A DNA stretch of 64,000 nt from the NCBI RefSeq assembly GCF_004216905.1, contig NZ_SGXJ01000001.1:1116001-1180000 (forward strand), read 5' to 3'. Below the pieces are notes generated by a model. The model was not told where the DNA came from. It searched no databases and saw only the letters and a list, made by a program, of their open reading frames with translations. This DNA is from Kribbella sp. VKM Ac-2569. GTDB lineage: Bacteria; Actinomycetota; Actinomycetes; Propionibacteriales; Kribbellaceae. The position numbers were made by a program, and so were the translations under genes. Position 1 is the first letter of the stretch. Each line of letters begins with the position of its first letter. Shown here one piece after another: positions 1 through 7,151 of the stretch.

Positions 1-2
1 CC

Positions 3-1049
3 ACCGGCATCGTCGCCGACCTGTACAGCCGCCGACTCTCGATCGTGATCGGCTTCGTGCTGATCGGCGCCGGCCTCCTGCTTCAGGGCCTGGTACCGGC
101 GTTCCTGGCGATCCTCGCCGCGCAGGTGCTGTGGGGCGTCGGCTACACGTTCACGTCCGGCGCCGACCAGGCCTGGATCACCGACGAGATCGGCACCGAA
201 CGGGTCGGCCGGGTGTTCGTCCGCACCCAGCAGTTGGAGCTGGCCGCGAAGATCGCCGGCACGGTCACCGCCGGTGGTCTCGGACTGATCAGCCTGCCGT
301 TGCCGATGGTGATCTCCGGTGCGGGGACGATGCTGCTCGGCCTGCTGCTCGCGGTGTTCATGCGCGAGCAGAACTTCCACCGCACGCCGCGCGAGGAGCG
401 CGAGACGTTCCGGCAGATGGCCGAGACGTTCAAGCACGGTCTGGCGGTCGCCCGGCGGCGTCCCGTCGTACGGACGCTGGTGGTCATCAGCCTGATCGCG
501 GGCCTGTCCAGCGAGGCGTTCGACCGGTTGTGGTCGGTGCGGCTCTTGACCTTCAGCTTCCCGACCGTGTTCGGTACGTCGGACCCGGCGCTCTGGTTCA
601 CCCTCCTGGCGTTGGCCGGCACGGCCCTCTCGCTGGGTGCATCACTGCTGCTGAACCGCTTCTCCGCCGAACGCCTGCAGGCCTCGCACCCGACCGGCAT
701 CCTCGCGACGCTCGCCGCGCTGGACGTCCTCGGCATGTTCCTGTTCGCGTTCGCCGGGAACCTCTGGCTCGCGCTCGCGGCGCTCTGGCTGCGACAGATC
801 GCCGACACCGTCGCTACTCCGATCCACTCCGGCTGGCTGAACCGGCACGTCGACTCGCGTTCCCGGGCGACCGTGCTGTCGATGGTGTCGCAGGCGAACG
901 CGATCGGTCAGGTCGTCGGCGGCCCACCGCTCGGTGCCCTCGGCCGTACGTCGTTGCGCGGCGCACTGCTCGGATCCGCGCTGATCTGGCTACCGATCCC
1001 GGCGTTGTACCTGCGGCTCAAGGAAGCCCGCAGTACCACGGCCGTCTGA
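3..1049 (+). CDS. MFS transporter, 5' truncated by the window edge
   Basis: Major facilitator superfamily membrane transporter, probably a drug or metabolite exporter. The reading frame is open from base 3. The first visible residues (TGIVADLYSRRLSIVIGFVL) match the conserved loop 2-3 motif A of MFS proteins (G-x3-D-x2-S-RR), so the true start and about two membrane segments lie before the window. Roughly ten hydrophobic segments follow, with a hydrophilic central loop around the residues encoded at 360-460. It ends 11 bp from the convergent TerC gene. The substrate cannot be told from sequence. Confidence 0.85.
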   Translation, partial: TGIVADLYSRRLSIVIGFVLIGAGLLLQGLVPAFLAILAAQVLWGVGYTFTSGADQAWITDEIGTERVGRVFVRTQQLELAAKIAGTVTAGGLGLISLPLPMVISGAGTMLLGLLLAVFMREQNFHRTPREERETFRQMAETFKHGLAVARRRPVVRTLVVISLIAGLSSEAFDRLWSVRLLTFSFPTVFGTSDPALWFTLLALAGTALSLGASLLLNRFSAERLQASHPTGILATLAALDVLGMFLFAFAGNLWLALAALWLRQIADTVATPIHSGWLNRHVDSRSRATVLSMVSQANAIGQVVGGPPLGALGRTSLRGALLGSALIWLPIPALYLRLKEARSTTAV

Positions 1050-1060
1050 TCGGCAGTGGT

Positions 1061-2059
1061 TCATTCGTCGATCTTGATGCGGATCGCTTCGCGGCGGTTG
1101 TCGCGCGCCGACTTGAGCAGGCTGGCGACCGTGGTGACGAACAGCGTGCCGACGATGAAGCCGAGCGAGGTCAGGATGCCGATGTGCGGCAGGTGGATCG
1201 CGCCGATGTCGTCGATGTGCGAGCCGTGCAGCGCCTCGATGATCAGCTTCACGCCGATGAACGCGAGGATCACCGACAGGCCGACGTTCAGGTAGACGAC
1301 CCGCTCCAGCAGGCCGCCGATCAGGAAGTACAGCTGCCGCAGACCCATCAGCGCGAACGCGTTCGCGGTCAGCACGATGTACGCGTCCTGGGTGAGGCCG
1401 AAGATCGCCGGGATCGAGTCCAGCGCGAAGATCACGTTCGCCATCCCGATCGCGGAGATCACGATCACGAGCGGGGTGAGCATCCGGCGGCCGTCGGTCC
1501 TGGTGACCAGTTTGGCGCCGTCGTAGTCGTGCTGCAGCGGCAGGATCCGGCGCATCCCGCGGATCACGACGTTCTCCTGGAAGTCGGACTCGTCGTTCTC
1601 GCCCTCGATCGCCAGCCGGACCGCGGTGTAGACCAGGAAGGCGCCGAAGATGTAGAAGACCCAGCTCGCGGCCGAGATCGCGGCCGCGCCAGCCAGGATG
1701 AAGACCGCCCGGAGCAGCATCGAGACCACGATGCCGATGTACAGCACCTTGTCCTGCGCCAGGCTCGGTACGGCGAACCGCGCCATGATAATCACGAACA
1801 CGAACAGGTTGTCGACGCTCAGGCTGTACTCGGTGATGTACCCGGCGACGAACTCGCTGCCCGACTGTCCGGGACTGAACAGGAACAGCCCGAGCGCGAA
1901 CAGCCCGGCCAGGCCGACGTAGAACAGCACCCAGCGGGTCGCGTCCTTGATCGTCACGGTGTGGTTGCGGCGCGCGATCACGATCAGGTCGAACGCGACG
2001 ATCGCGAGCAACCCGGCGATCGTCAGCACCCAGACGGCAGGGGACATGACAGAGACCAT
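1061..2059 (-). CDS. TerC family integral membrane protein (metal ion transport)
   Basis: A 332-aa polytopic membrane protein of the TerC/Alx family. Related proteins export Mn2+ or support metalation of exported proteins. The start at 2059 (MVSVMSPAVWVLTI) is chosen because GGAGG lies about 7 nt upstream and because upstream sequence forms a riboswitch rather than protein. Eight or so hydrophobic helices are visible, with acidic family signatures such as SVDNLFVFVIIMARF and FALDSIPAIFGLTQD. An acidic cytoplasmic insert (EGENDESDFQE) separates two halves. It stands alone, convergent with the MFS gene. Control by Mn2+ through the leader is inferred from the riboswitch family. Confidence 0.9.
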   Translation of the reverse strand: MVSVMSPAVWVLTIAGLLAIVAFDLIVIARRNHTVTIKDATRWVLFYVGLAGLFALGLFLFSPGQSGSEFVAGYITEYSLSVDNLFVFVIIMARFAVPSLAQDKVLYIGIVVSMLLRAVFILAGAAAISAASWVFYIFGAFLVYTAVRLAIEGENDESDFQENVVIRGMRRILPLQHDYDGAKLVTRTDGRRMLTPLVIVISAIGMANVIFALDSIPAIFGLTQDAYIVLTANAFALMGLRQLYFLIGGLLERVVYLNVGLSVILAFIGVKLIIEALHGSHIDDIGAIHLPHIGILTSLGFIVGTLFVTTVASLLKSARDNRREAIRIKIDE

Positions 2060-2093
2060 GACGAACCTCCGGACGTCGGCGTACAGCTGGCTT

Positions 2094-2212
2094 GGTCCGG
2101 AGGTCTCTCCCACCCGGATGATCTCGTGCTCGATCGGTCCGGGCCGGCAGCACCGGTTCGGCCGCCCAGGCCTCCCGTGATGACGACGCTGCCGTGGCGG
2201 GATACTCCCCTC
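2094..2212 (-). promoter_or_regulatory. yybP-ykoY (Mn2+) riboswitch in the terC leader
   Basis: Read on the minus strand, the leader begins with GGGGAGTATCCCGCC and ends with GGTGGGAGAGACCTCCGG, about 35 nt before the terC start. The GGGGAGTA 5' strand and the GAGAGACC 3' loop are the hallmark segments of the yybP-ykoY class. A GC-rich internal stem (about 2135-2175) lies between them. This class is known to sense Mn2+ and commonly precedes terC and mntP genes. I recognised it by eye; a covariance-model search (Rfam RF00080) would settle it. A possible -10 (TATACA-like) lies near 2225-2232. Confidence 0.75.
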
Positions 2213-2326
2213 CACAAACGCGGCAAGTGTATAGGGTCCCGATCGATCTCACCGTTCACCAGGTCACACCCGACACGCTCTCCGTGATCGTATACCGCAT
2301 ACAGGCTTCAATGCTAGAGAACTCGA

Positions 2327-2364
2327 TGAGACACCACTGTCTCATTTGAGGTATTGTCGTCTCA
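2327..2364. promoter_or_regulatory. Tandem operator for the TetR repressor
   Basis: Two 18-bp dyads with the same spacing lie back to back. Site 1 at 2327-2344 is TGAGAC-N6-GTCTCA (perfect). Site 2 at 2347-2364 is TGAGGT-N6-GTCTCA (one mismatch) and ends on the A of the regulator's ATG. Their centres are 20 bp apart, two helical turns, as expected for cooperative dimers. The position over the promoter and start codon suggests autorepression of the TetR-MFS operon. Confidence 0.7.
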
Positions 2365-2912
2365 TGGCTGTTGATCGAGAGCAGGTACTGCGGGCCGCCG
2401 CGAGTCTGCTGATGCGGAAGTCCTCCGCGACCATGGACGAGGTGGCGCGGGCCGCCGGGATCAGTCGCGCCACGCTCAACCGGCAGTTCGCCGGGCGGGA
2501 CGCGCTGGTCCGGGCGCTCGAGGAGCTCGGCATCGCCGAGTGCGAGGCCGCAGCGGAGAGGGCGGCCGTCGACGACGGCCCGGCCCCGGACGCCGTACGG
2601 CGCTTGGTGCTAGAGCTGGAGCCGGCCGCGGGACTGCTCGCGTTCCTGTACTCCGAGAACCAACTGTTCGAGGGCGAGGAGCTGAACGAGGGCTGGGCCA
2701 GGCTCGACGCGCGCATGGTCGCCCTGTTCCGGCGCGGTCAGGAAGCAGGCGAGTTCCGCATCGACCTCAGCCCGGTGTGGCTGACCGAAGCGCTCTACGG
2801 GCTGCTGGTCTCCGCGGCCTGGGCCATCTGCGAAGGACGGGTCGCCCCCAAGGACTTCAGTTCGAACGTCACCGAGTTGCTGCTCGGTGGCGCAGTACGG
2901 AGAGAGAAATGA
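2364..2912 (+). CDS. TetR family transcriptional regulator
   Basis: A 182-aa one-component repressor. The N-terminal helix-turn-helix (MAVDREQVLRAAASLLMRK ... MDEVARAAGISRATLNRQF) occupies about residues 1-50, and a helical ligand-binding domain follows. The ATG at 2364 is preferred over the upstream in-frame start because the HTH begins there and the operator covers the upstream DNA. No good Shine-Dalgarno is present, so a leaderless transcript is possible. Its stop overlaps the downstream exporter start (ATGA), which implies translational coupling and suggests that it represses the pump until an unknown ligand binds. Confidence 0.9.
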   Translation: MAVDREQVLRAAASLLMRKSSATMDEVARAAGISRATLNRQFAGRDALVRALEELGIAECEAAAERAAVDDGPAPDAVRRLVLELEPAAGLLAFLYSENQLFEGEELNEGWARLDARMVALFRRGQEAGEFRIDLSPVWLTEALYGLLVSAAWAICEGRVAPKDFSSNVTELLLGGAVRREK

Positions 2913-4408
2913 AGCAGCAAGCGATCACGCGGCCGAGGCGCTGGCTGGCGCTCGGCGTACTCGTGCTGGCCGTTCTGCTCGTCGCCGTTGACGCAACGGT
3001 GCTCGGGCTCGCGACGCCATTCCTCTCGGAGGATCTGAAGCCGTCGGGCACTCAACTGCTGTGGATCGGCGACGCGTACTCGTTCGTGCTGGCCGGGTTG
3101 CTCGTGTCGATGGGCAGCCTCGGCGACCGGATCGGCCGCAAGCGCATCCTGCTGATCGGCGCGACGGCGTTCGGCGCGATCTCGGTGCTGAACGCGTACG
3201 CGAACTCGGCCGAGCTGATGATCGTGGCGCGAGCACTGCTCGGGGTCGCGGGCGCGACGCTGATGCCGGCCACGCTCGCCCTGATCCGCAACCTGTTCCA
3301 CGACCCGCGGGAGCGCAGCGTCGCGATCGGGATCTGGGGCGCCGCGGCGTCGGCGGGAATGGCGATCGGCCCGATCGTCGGCGGCGTACTGCTGGAGAAC
3401 TTCTGGTGGGGTTCGGTGTTCCTGATCAACCTGCCGGTGATGGCGGTACTGGTCGTCGTCGGCGCTCGCCTCCTCCCGGAGTCCCGGAACCCGCAGCCGG
3501 GTCCGTGGGACCTGATCAGTGTCGTGCTGTCGATGGTCGGGATGATCGGGATCGTCTACGCGATCAAGGAGTTCGCGGCGCACGGGTTCGGCTGGATCTC
3601 GCTGGCCGCGGGCGTGATCGGCGCGATCGCCCTCTACGGTTTCGTACGTCGTCAGCGTCGGCTCCCGATCCCGTTGCTGGACCTGCGGTTGTTCCGCAGC
3701 CGTGGTTTCAGCAGCGCCGTACTGGCCGATCTGCTCACGATCCTCGGGCTGTCGGGATTGATCTTCTTCCTGTCGCAGTACCTGCAACTGGTGCAGGAGC
3801 GGCGGCCGATCGAGGCCGGGCTCGCGGAGTTGCCGGCCGCGATCGGTGCGATCGTCGCCGGTCTGCTCGCCGGGCAGGTGGCGCGCCGGTTCTCGGTGCG
3901 CGCGGTCGTGGCCGGTGGTCTCGCCGCGATCGGGCTCGCGCTTGCAGCGCTCACCACGATCAGTCAGGACACCGAGTATCCGTTGCTCGGTGCGGCGTTG
4001 CTCGTGGTCGGGGCTGGTGCTGGGTTCTCGTTCACGGTCACCGCCGACGTGATCCTGGCCGCCGTACCGAAGGAGGAAGCGGGTGCGGCGAGTGCGGTGT
4101 CCGAGACGGCGTACGAGCTCGGTGCGGCGCTTGGGATCGCGCTGCTCGGGTCGATCGTCACCGGCGTCTACCGCGACTTCACCGGTCCCGCGGGCACGCC
4201 TGCCGCGGCACACGAGTCGCTGGGTGGAGCGGTCGAGGTGGCCGCACAGCTTCCGCCGGAGGCGGCGGCTCAGTTGCTCGATGCAGCGCGAGAGTCCTTC
4301 GCACACGGGGTTTCCATCGCCGCCGGCGTCGGTGCTGCCGTCCTGCTGATCACCGCGGTCGTCGCCTGGTTCCTGCTCCGCGGACAGGTACTCAGTACCG
4401 AGCGCTAG
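2909..4408 (+). CDS. MFS drug exporter, DHA2 type (EmrB/QacA-like, 14 TM)
   Basis: A 499-aa proton-coupled multidrug efflux protein. Length and hydrophobicity fit the 14-helix DHA2 family. Visible signatures are DATVLGLATP in the first helix (motif D1), GSLGDRIGRKR (motif A) near residue 75 and GPIVGGVL (motif C) near residue 155. The start overlaps the TetR stop by 4 bp, with AGAGAG as a weak ribosome site. It is probably induced when the upstream TetR protein releases its operator. Closest in style to SmvA/QacA exporters of cationic antiseptics and dyes; the actual substrate is unknown. Confidence 0.9.
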   Translation: MKQQAITRPRRWLALGVLVLAVLLVAVDATVLGLATPFLSEDLKPSGTQLLWIGDAYSFVLAGLLVSMGSLGDRIGRKRILLIGATAFGAISVLNAYANSAELMIVARALLGVAGATLMPATLALIRNLFHDPRERSVAIGIWGAAASAGMAIGPIVGGVLLENFWWGSVFLINLPVMAVLVVVGARLLPESRNPQPGPWDLISVVLSMVGMIGIVYAIKEFAAHGFGWISLAAGVIGAIALYGFVRRQRRLPIPLLDLRLFRSRGFSSAVLADLLTILGLSGLIFFLSQYLQLVQERRPIEAGLAELPAAIGAIVAGLLAGQVARRFSVRAVVAGGLAAIGLALAALTTISQDTEYPLLGAALLVVGAGAGFSFTVTADVILAAVPKEEAGAASAVSETAYELGAALGIALLGSIVTGVYRDFTGPAGTPAAAHESLGGAVEVAAQLPPEAAAQLLDAARESFAHGVSIAAGVGAAVLLITAVVAWFLLRGQVLSTER

Positions 4409-4513
4409 GCAAAAAGTTTCCGTTTCTGCGATTACCTCTGGGAGATTCCGCCGGATCGGAGTACAAAAGAGTTCCAGTAGGTCTTACCGCCCCTAGACCT
4501 GGAGGAATTTGTC

Positions 4514-4927
4514 ATGGCCGGATTCAACGGCGAAGCATCGTGGTTCTGCTGCGGAAACGCATGGGGACCCTGCGCGAGCACCGGTCACGGTGCCTGCGGC
4601 ACGTGTAATTCCGGGAGTTTCCAGCACGCGTGGCCGAATACGTCGGACGCGTGCCTGTCAATCACCCGTCCGGACCGCTGCGGGTTCACCGGAATGACCC
4701 GGCGTACCTGCGGTTTCCGGCACGCCACCACCAACCTGTGCAACGGAAAACGGGTCGTCACCTCGATCGCGGACTGCGGTCCGCAGACCGACCTGTTCTG
4801 CGGTGAACGCGCCTGCTGCGGCGGGACGTGTGCCGCGAACCGCCTCCTCGACCTCACTCCGGCCGCGTTCTCGGCGATCGCGAGCCTGAGTGCCGGTCTG
4901 ATCCCCGCGAACATCGACGTCGGCTGA
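4514..4927 (+). CDS. Small Cys-rich protein of unknown function (14 Cys)
   Basis: A 137-aa protein with 14 cysteines spread over its first 105 residues in FCCG, GACGTC, RTCGF and RACCGGTC patterns, then a hydrophobic Ala/Leu C-terminus (residues 110-137). GGAGGA lies 7 nt before ATG 4514. There is no conventional signal peptide and no CxxC spacing typical of zinc fingers, so disulfide pairing or metal binding are both possible. It is directly followed by a Tat-exported protein and a MauE-like redox membrane protein, which together suggest assisted disulfide formation. I do not recognise a named family. The Cys density resembles the light chain of methylamine dehydrogenase only superficially. 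Confidence 0.75.
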   Translation: MAGFNGEASWFCCGNAWGPCASTGHGACGTCNSGSFQHAWPNTSDACLSITRPDRCGFTGMTRRTCGFRHATTNLCNGKRVVTSIADCGPQTDLFCGERACCGGTCAANRLLDLTPAAFSAIASLSAGLIPANIDVG

Positions 4928-4939
4928 GGAGTGAGTGAG

Positions 4940-5536
4940 ATGACCACAACGATGGACCGTCGCTCGCTCCTCACCCGTGCGGCCCTCGGCGCGACCGGCC
5001 TGGTCGCCGCGAGCGCCATGGGTTCACTCGCCCCCGAGGCCGCGTTCGCCACGCAGTCCCCCGACGCCGGTCAGCCGGACCCGAACTTCGCCGAAGGCGT
5101 GATCACCGGCCGGAACCAGGATCTCCTGCAGGTACAGGGATCCGACGGCCGGCTGCACCGGATCCAGCTGACCGGCGTGACGAGTGTCTGGAAGCTCCGC
5201 CCGACCACGATCGACCAGGCCCGGATCGGCGACGGTCTGTACGCGCGCGGCGTACTGCTGCCGGACGGGATCCTGGCCGCCGAGGCGATCTGGGTCAACA
5301 TCGTCAACCTGACCGTCGCGATCACGGCGATCGGGCGTAGCGGCGTCCAGTTCGACCACCACGGGCAGAAAGTCGTCGGGCACGTCCAGTCCGGAACCAC
5401 GGCGGCCGTGTACAACGGCACGCCCGCGGTGTCGGACCTGTCGATGCTCAAGGTCGGCCGGCACGCCCAGGTGATCGGGGCCTGGCGACCGGGGACCAAC
5501 GAGATCGACATCGCGACCATCTACACGTCGAACTGA
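4940..5536 (+). CDS. Tat-secreted DUF5666-like protein
   Basis: A 198-aa exported protein. The N-terminus DRRSLLTRAALGATGLVAASAMG carries a twin-arginine signal followed by an Ala-rich cleavage region (ending near AAFA, about residue 38). The mature part shows repeated beta-rich segments of DUF5666 type (VITGRNQDLLQVQGSDG ... GDGLYARGVLLPDGILAAEAIWV). ATG 4940 is chosen because GAGGAG lies 8 nt upstream; an in-frame GTG at 4931 is less well placed. It is 12 bp after the Cys-rich gene and 1 bp before the MauE-like gene, so the three are almost certainly co-transcribed. Function unknown. Confidence 0.75.
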   Translation: MTTTMDRRSLLTRAALGATGLVAASAMGSLAPEAAFATQSPDAGQPDPNFAEGVITGRNQDLLQVQGSDGRLHRIQLTGVTSVWKLRPTTIDQARIGDGLYARGVLLPDGILAAEAIWVNIVNLTVAITAIGRSGVQFDHHGQKVVGHVQSGTTAAVYNGTPAVSDLSMLKVGRHAQVIGAWRPGTNEIDIATIYTSN

Positions 5537-5537
5537 C

Positions 5538-6353
5538 ATGGGTACCTTGGCGGCTGCTCAGCCGCTTCTGATCGGGTTGCTCCTGCTCTGGTCGTCGTAC
5601 GGCAAGTTCGCCGATCCGAAGCAGGCCGAGCGTACGGCGTTACCGCGACTCGTCGGCGAGTCGCGGGCAATCACGGCGTACCGGACTGTTGCCGGGGTCG
5701 AGGCGTTGGTTGCCTTGGGCCTCCTGTTGCCACCCGTCTGGACCCTCGAGGCGCTCGCCGCGATGGTGCTGGCGGCCGGCTTCACCGGGTTCCTGATCTA
5801 CTCGAAGATCGTCGTACCCGAGGCGTCCTGTGGGTGTACCGGGAAGTCGGCCAGACCAGTTGGCGCACGAGCGATCGCGCGCGCTTTGTTGCTGCTGGCA
5901 ACTGCTGTGGCAGCGGCTTTCGCCTCAACCGGCTGGTGGTCAGCGGGTTCGGGGGTGCTCGTGCTCGTCGTCGAGGCGGCGGCGTTCGCGATGCTGTCCG
6001 CCGAGCTCGACCGGTACTGGCTGCTGCCGCTGCGGCGGATCCGGATCCGGCTCAGCCACCCGTACGCCGGTACGGCCTCCGACGACACACCGCTCGCCGC
6101 GACGCAGCGGCGGGTCCTGCTCAGCCCGGCGTACCGCGCGGTCGACGGGTTGCTGCGTTCCGACATCCACGACTACTGGGACGACGAGGACTGGCGGTTC
6201 GTGAGCTACGCCGCCAGGTACGACGGCCGCCGCGCGACCGCCGTCTTCGCCGTACCGCACCAGGACTCCACCCCGTCGGCGATCCGGGTCGCCGTCGTCG
6301 ACGAGGAGGGCCTGACCCTCTACCGTCCCACCATGCTCGCCACCGCCGGGTAG
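5538..6353 (+). CDS. MauE/DoxX-like membrane protein with CxC redox motif
   Basis: A 271-aa protein. The first about 140 residues form four predicted membrane helices of the MauE family (PLLIGLLLLWSSYGKFADP opening, EASCGCTG motif at Cys98 and Cys100). MauE acts with MauD in forming disulfides of the methylamine dehydrogenase light chain and belongs to the DoxD/VKOR-like thiol-redox membrane group. Residues about 160-271 form a soluble tail without a recognised domain. The gene starts 1 bp after the DUF5666 stop. The context implies electron transfer to or from cysteines of an exported partner, with the 14-Cys protein at 4514 the obvious candidate; that is inference. A hairpin repeat begins 9 nt after its stop. 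Confidence 0.75.
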   Translation: MGTLAAAQPLLIGLLLLWSSYGKFADPKQAERTALPRLVGESRAITAYRTVAGVEALVALGLLLPPVWTLEALAAMVLAAGFTGFLIYSKIVVPEASCGCTGKSARPVGARAIARALLLLATAVAAAFASTGWWSAGSGVLVLVVEAAAFAMLSAELDRYWLLPLRRIRIRLSHPYAGTASDDTPLAATQRRVLLSPAYRAVDGLLRSDIHDYWDDEDWRFVSYAARYDGRRATAVFAVPHQDSTPSAIRVAVVDEEGLTLYRPTMLATAG

Positions 6354-6361
6354 GCCCGGAC

Positions 6362-6442
6362 CGCCAGCCCATCACAATTACCCCTCCACCGCTCCCGTCA
6401 CGCTCGTCGCGGCGGGAGCGGCCGCATTGTGATGGCCTGGCG
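6362..6442. repeat. Post-stop hairpin repeat, family 1, copy A
   Basis: Outer arms of 17 bp: CGCCAGCCCATCACAAT (6362-6378) and its near-perfect complement (6426-6442, one mismatch). A 9-bp inner stem CCGCTCCCG/CGGGAGCGG lies at 6389-6397 and 6413-6421. The same arms occur at 16828-16904 and 46732-46807. It lies between two convergent genes and starts 9 nt after the MauE-like stop. Confidence 0.85.
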
Positions 6443-6445
6443 ATC

Positions 6446-6496
6446 CACGCTCAGGTGCACTACCCCACCGCCCGACACGTCCTGTCGAGCTGCGCA
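6446..6496 (+). repeat. Dispersed repeat, family 2, partial copy
   Basis: A block of about 50 bp beginning CACGCTCAGGTGCACTACCC recurs near-identically at 32967-33015 and, inverted, at 55319-55367. It directly abuts the family 1 hairpin. The left half found in the other two copies is absent here. Confidence 0.8.
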
Positions 6497-6506
6497 TCAC
6501 CGGCCC

Positions 6507-7016
6507 TCAGATGGGGTGGCCGAAGTCGGCGTACGTGGGGGTGCCGGTGGTTAGGGCTTGTTGGGCGAGGGTTAGGCGGCGGGTCATGGAAGGGCGGAGG
6601 CGGGGAGTTGCCTCGGTGAGGGTGAGGTAGTGGTGCGCTCGGGTTTCGGTGGGGTCGAGGGTGAGGGCGGGGTCGTCCAGGATGCCGCCGTCGAAGATGA
6701 AGGCCAGGGAGTCCGACCACGGGCCGTGGGCGGGGACCCAGTCGACGACCAGCAGGCGGCCGATCTCCAGGTCGAGGCCGATCTCCTCCTGCACCTCACG
6801 GCAGCACGCCTCGTACGGGGACTCGTCGGACTCGACGATGCCGCCGGGGATGTCGAGGGTCGGCTTGTAGGTGGGTTCGAGGAAGAGGATCCGGCCGGCG
6901 TGGTCGCGGATCAGTGCGCCGCCGGCGGCGGTCTTGCGGGGGAAGCGGGCGGCGATGCCTGGGTTGAACTCCTTCTCCGGCTCGCCTTCGGCAGCAAGGT
7001 CGTCCAATCGATTCAC
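6507..7016 (-). CDS. Nudix hydrolase
   Basis: A 169-aa enzyme of the Nudix fold that hydrolyses nucleoside diphosphates linked to another moiety, using Mg2+ or Mn2+. The full Nudix box is present around residues 58-80: G-x5-E-x7-REVQEEIGL. Length and layout match house-cleaning members related to 8-oxo-dGTP or NDP-sugar hydrolases; the substrate cannot be assigned. The gene is monocistronic, convergent with the MauE-like gene, and its 3' end runs to within 11 bp of a family 2 repeat. Confidence 0.9.
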   Translation of the reverse strand: MNRLDDLAAEGEPEKEFNPGIAARFPRKTAAGGALIRDHAGRILFLEPTYKPTLDIPGGIVESDESPYEACCREVQEEIGLDLEIGRLLVVDWVPAHGPWSDSLAFIFDGGILDDPALTLDPTETRAHHYLTLTEATPRLRPSMTRRLTLAQQALTTGTPTYADFGHPI

Positions 7017-7151
7017 GACTCCAGTGTCGGCTACCTGCTGAACTCGGCCGGCTGCGGGCAGCTACCCACTCGACGGTTGCCGTGGATGGGCGCATTCTGA
7101 ACCACAGACAGCGCCCGGAGGGGTCTGAGGCGCTGAGAAGTGGGGGACGAG

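Noticed and set aside
131..2287. A 718-residue plus-strand frame over the MFS and TerC genes
   Set aside because: Shadow frame; TerC and MFS signatures on the other frames are unambiguous.
4514..4927. Methylamine dehydrogenase light chain
   Set aside because: Cys count and MauE neighbour are similar, but the Cys/Trp spacing and the tryptophan pair needed for the TTQ cofactor do not match, and no heavy-chain gene is present.
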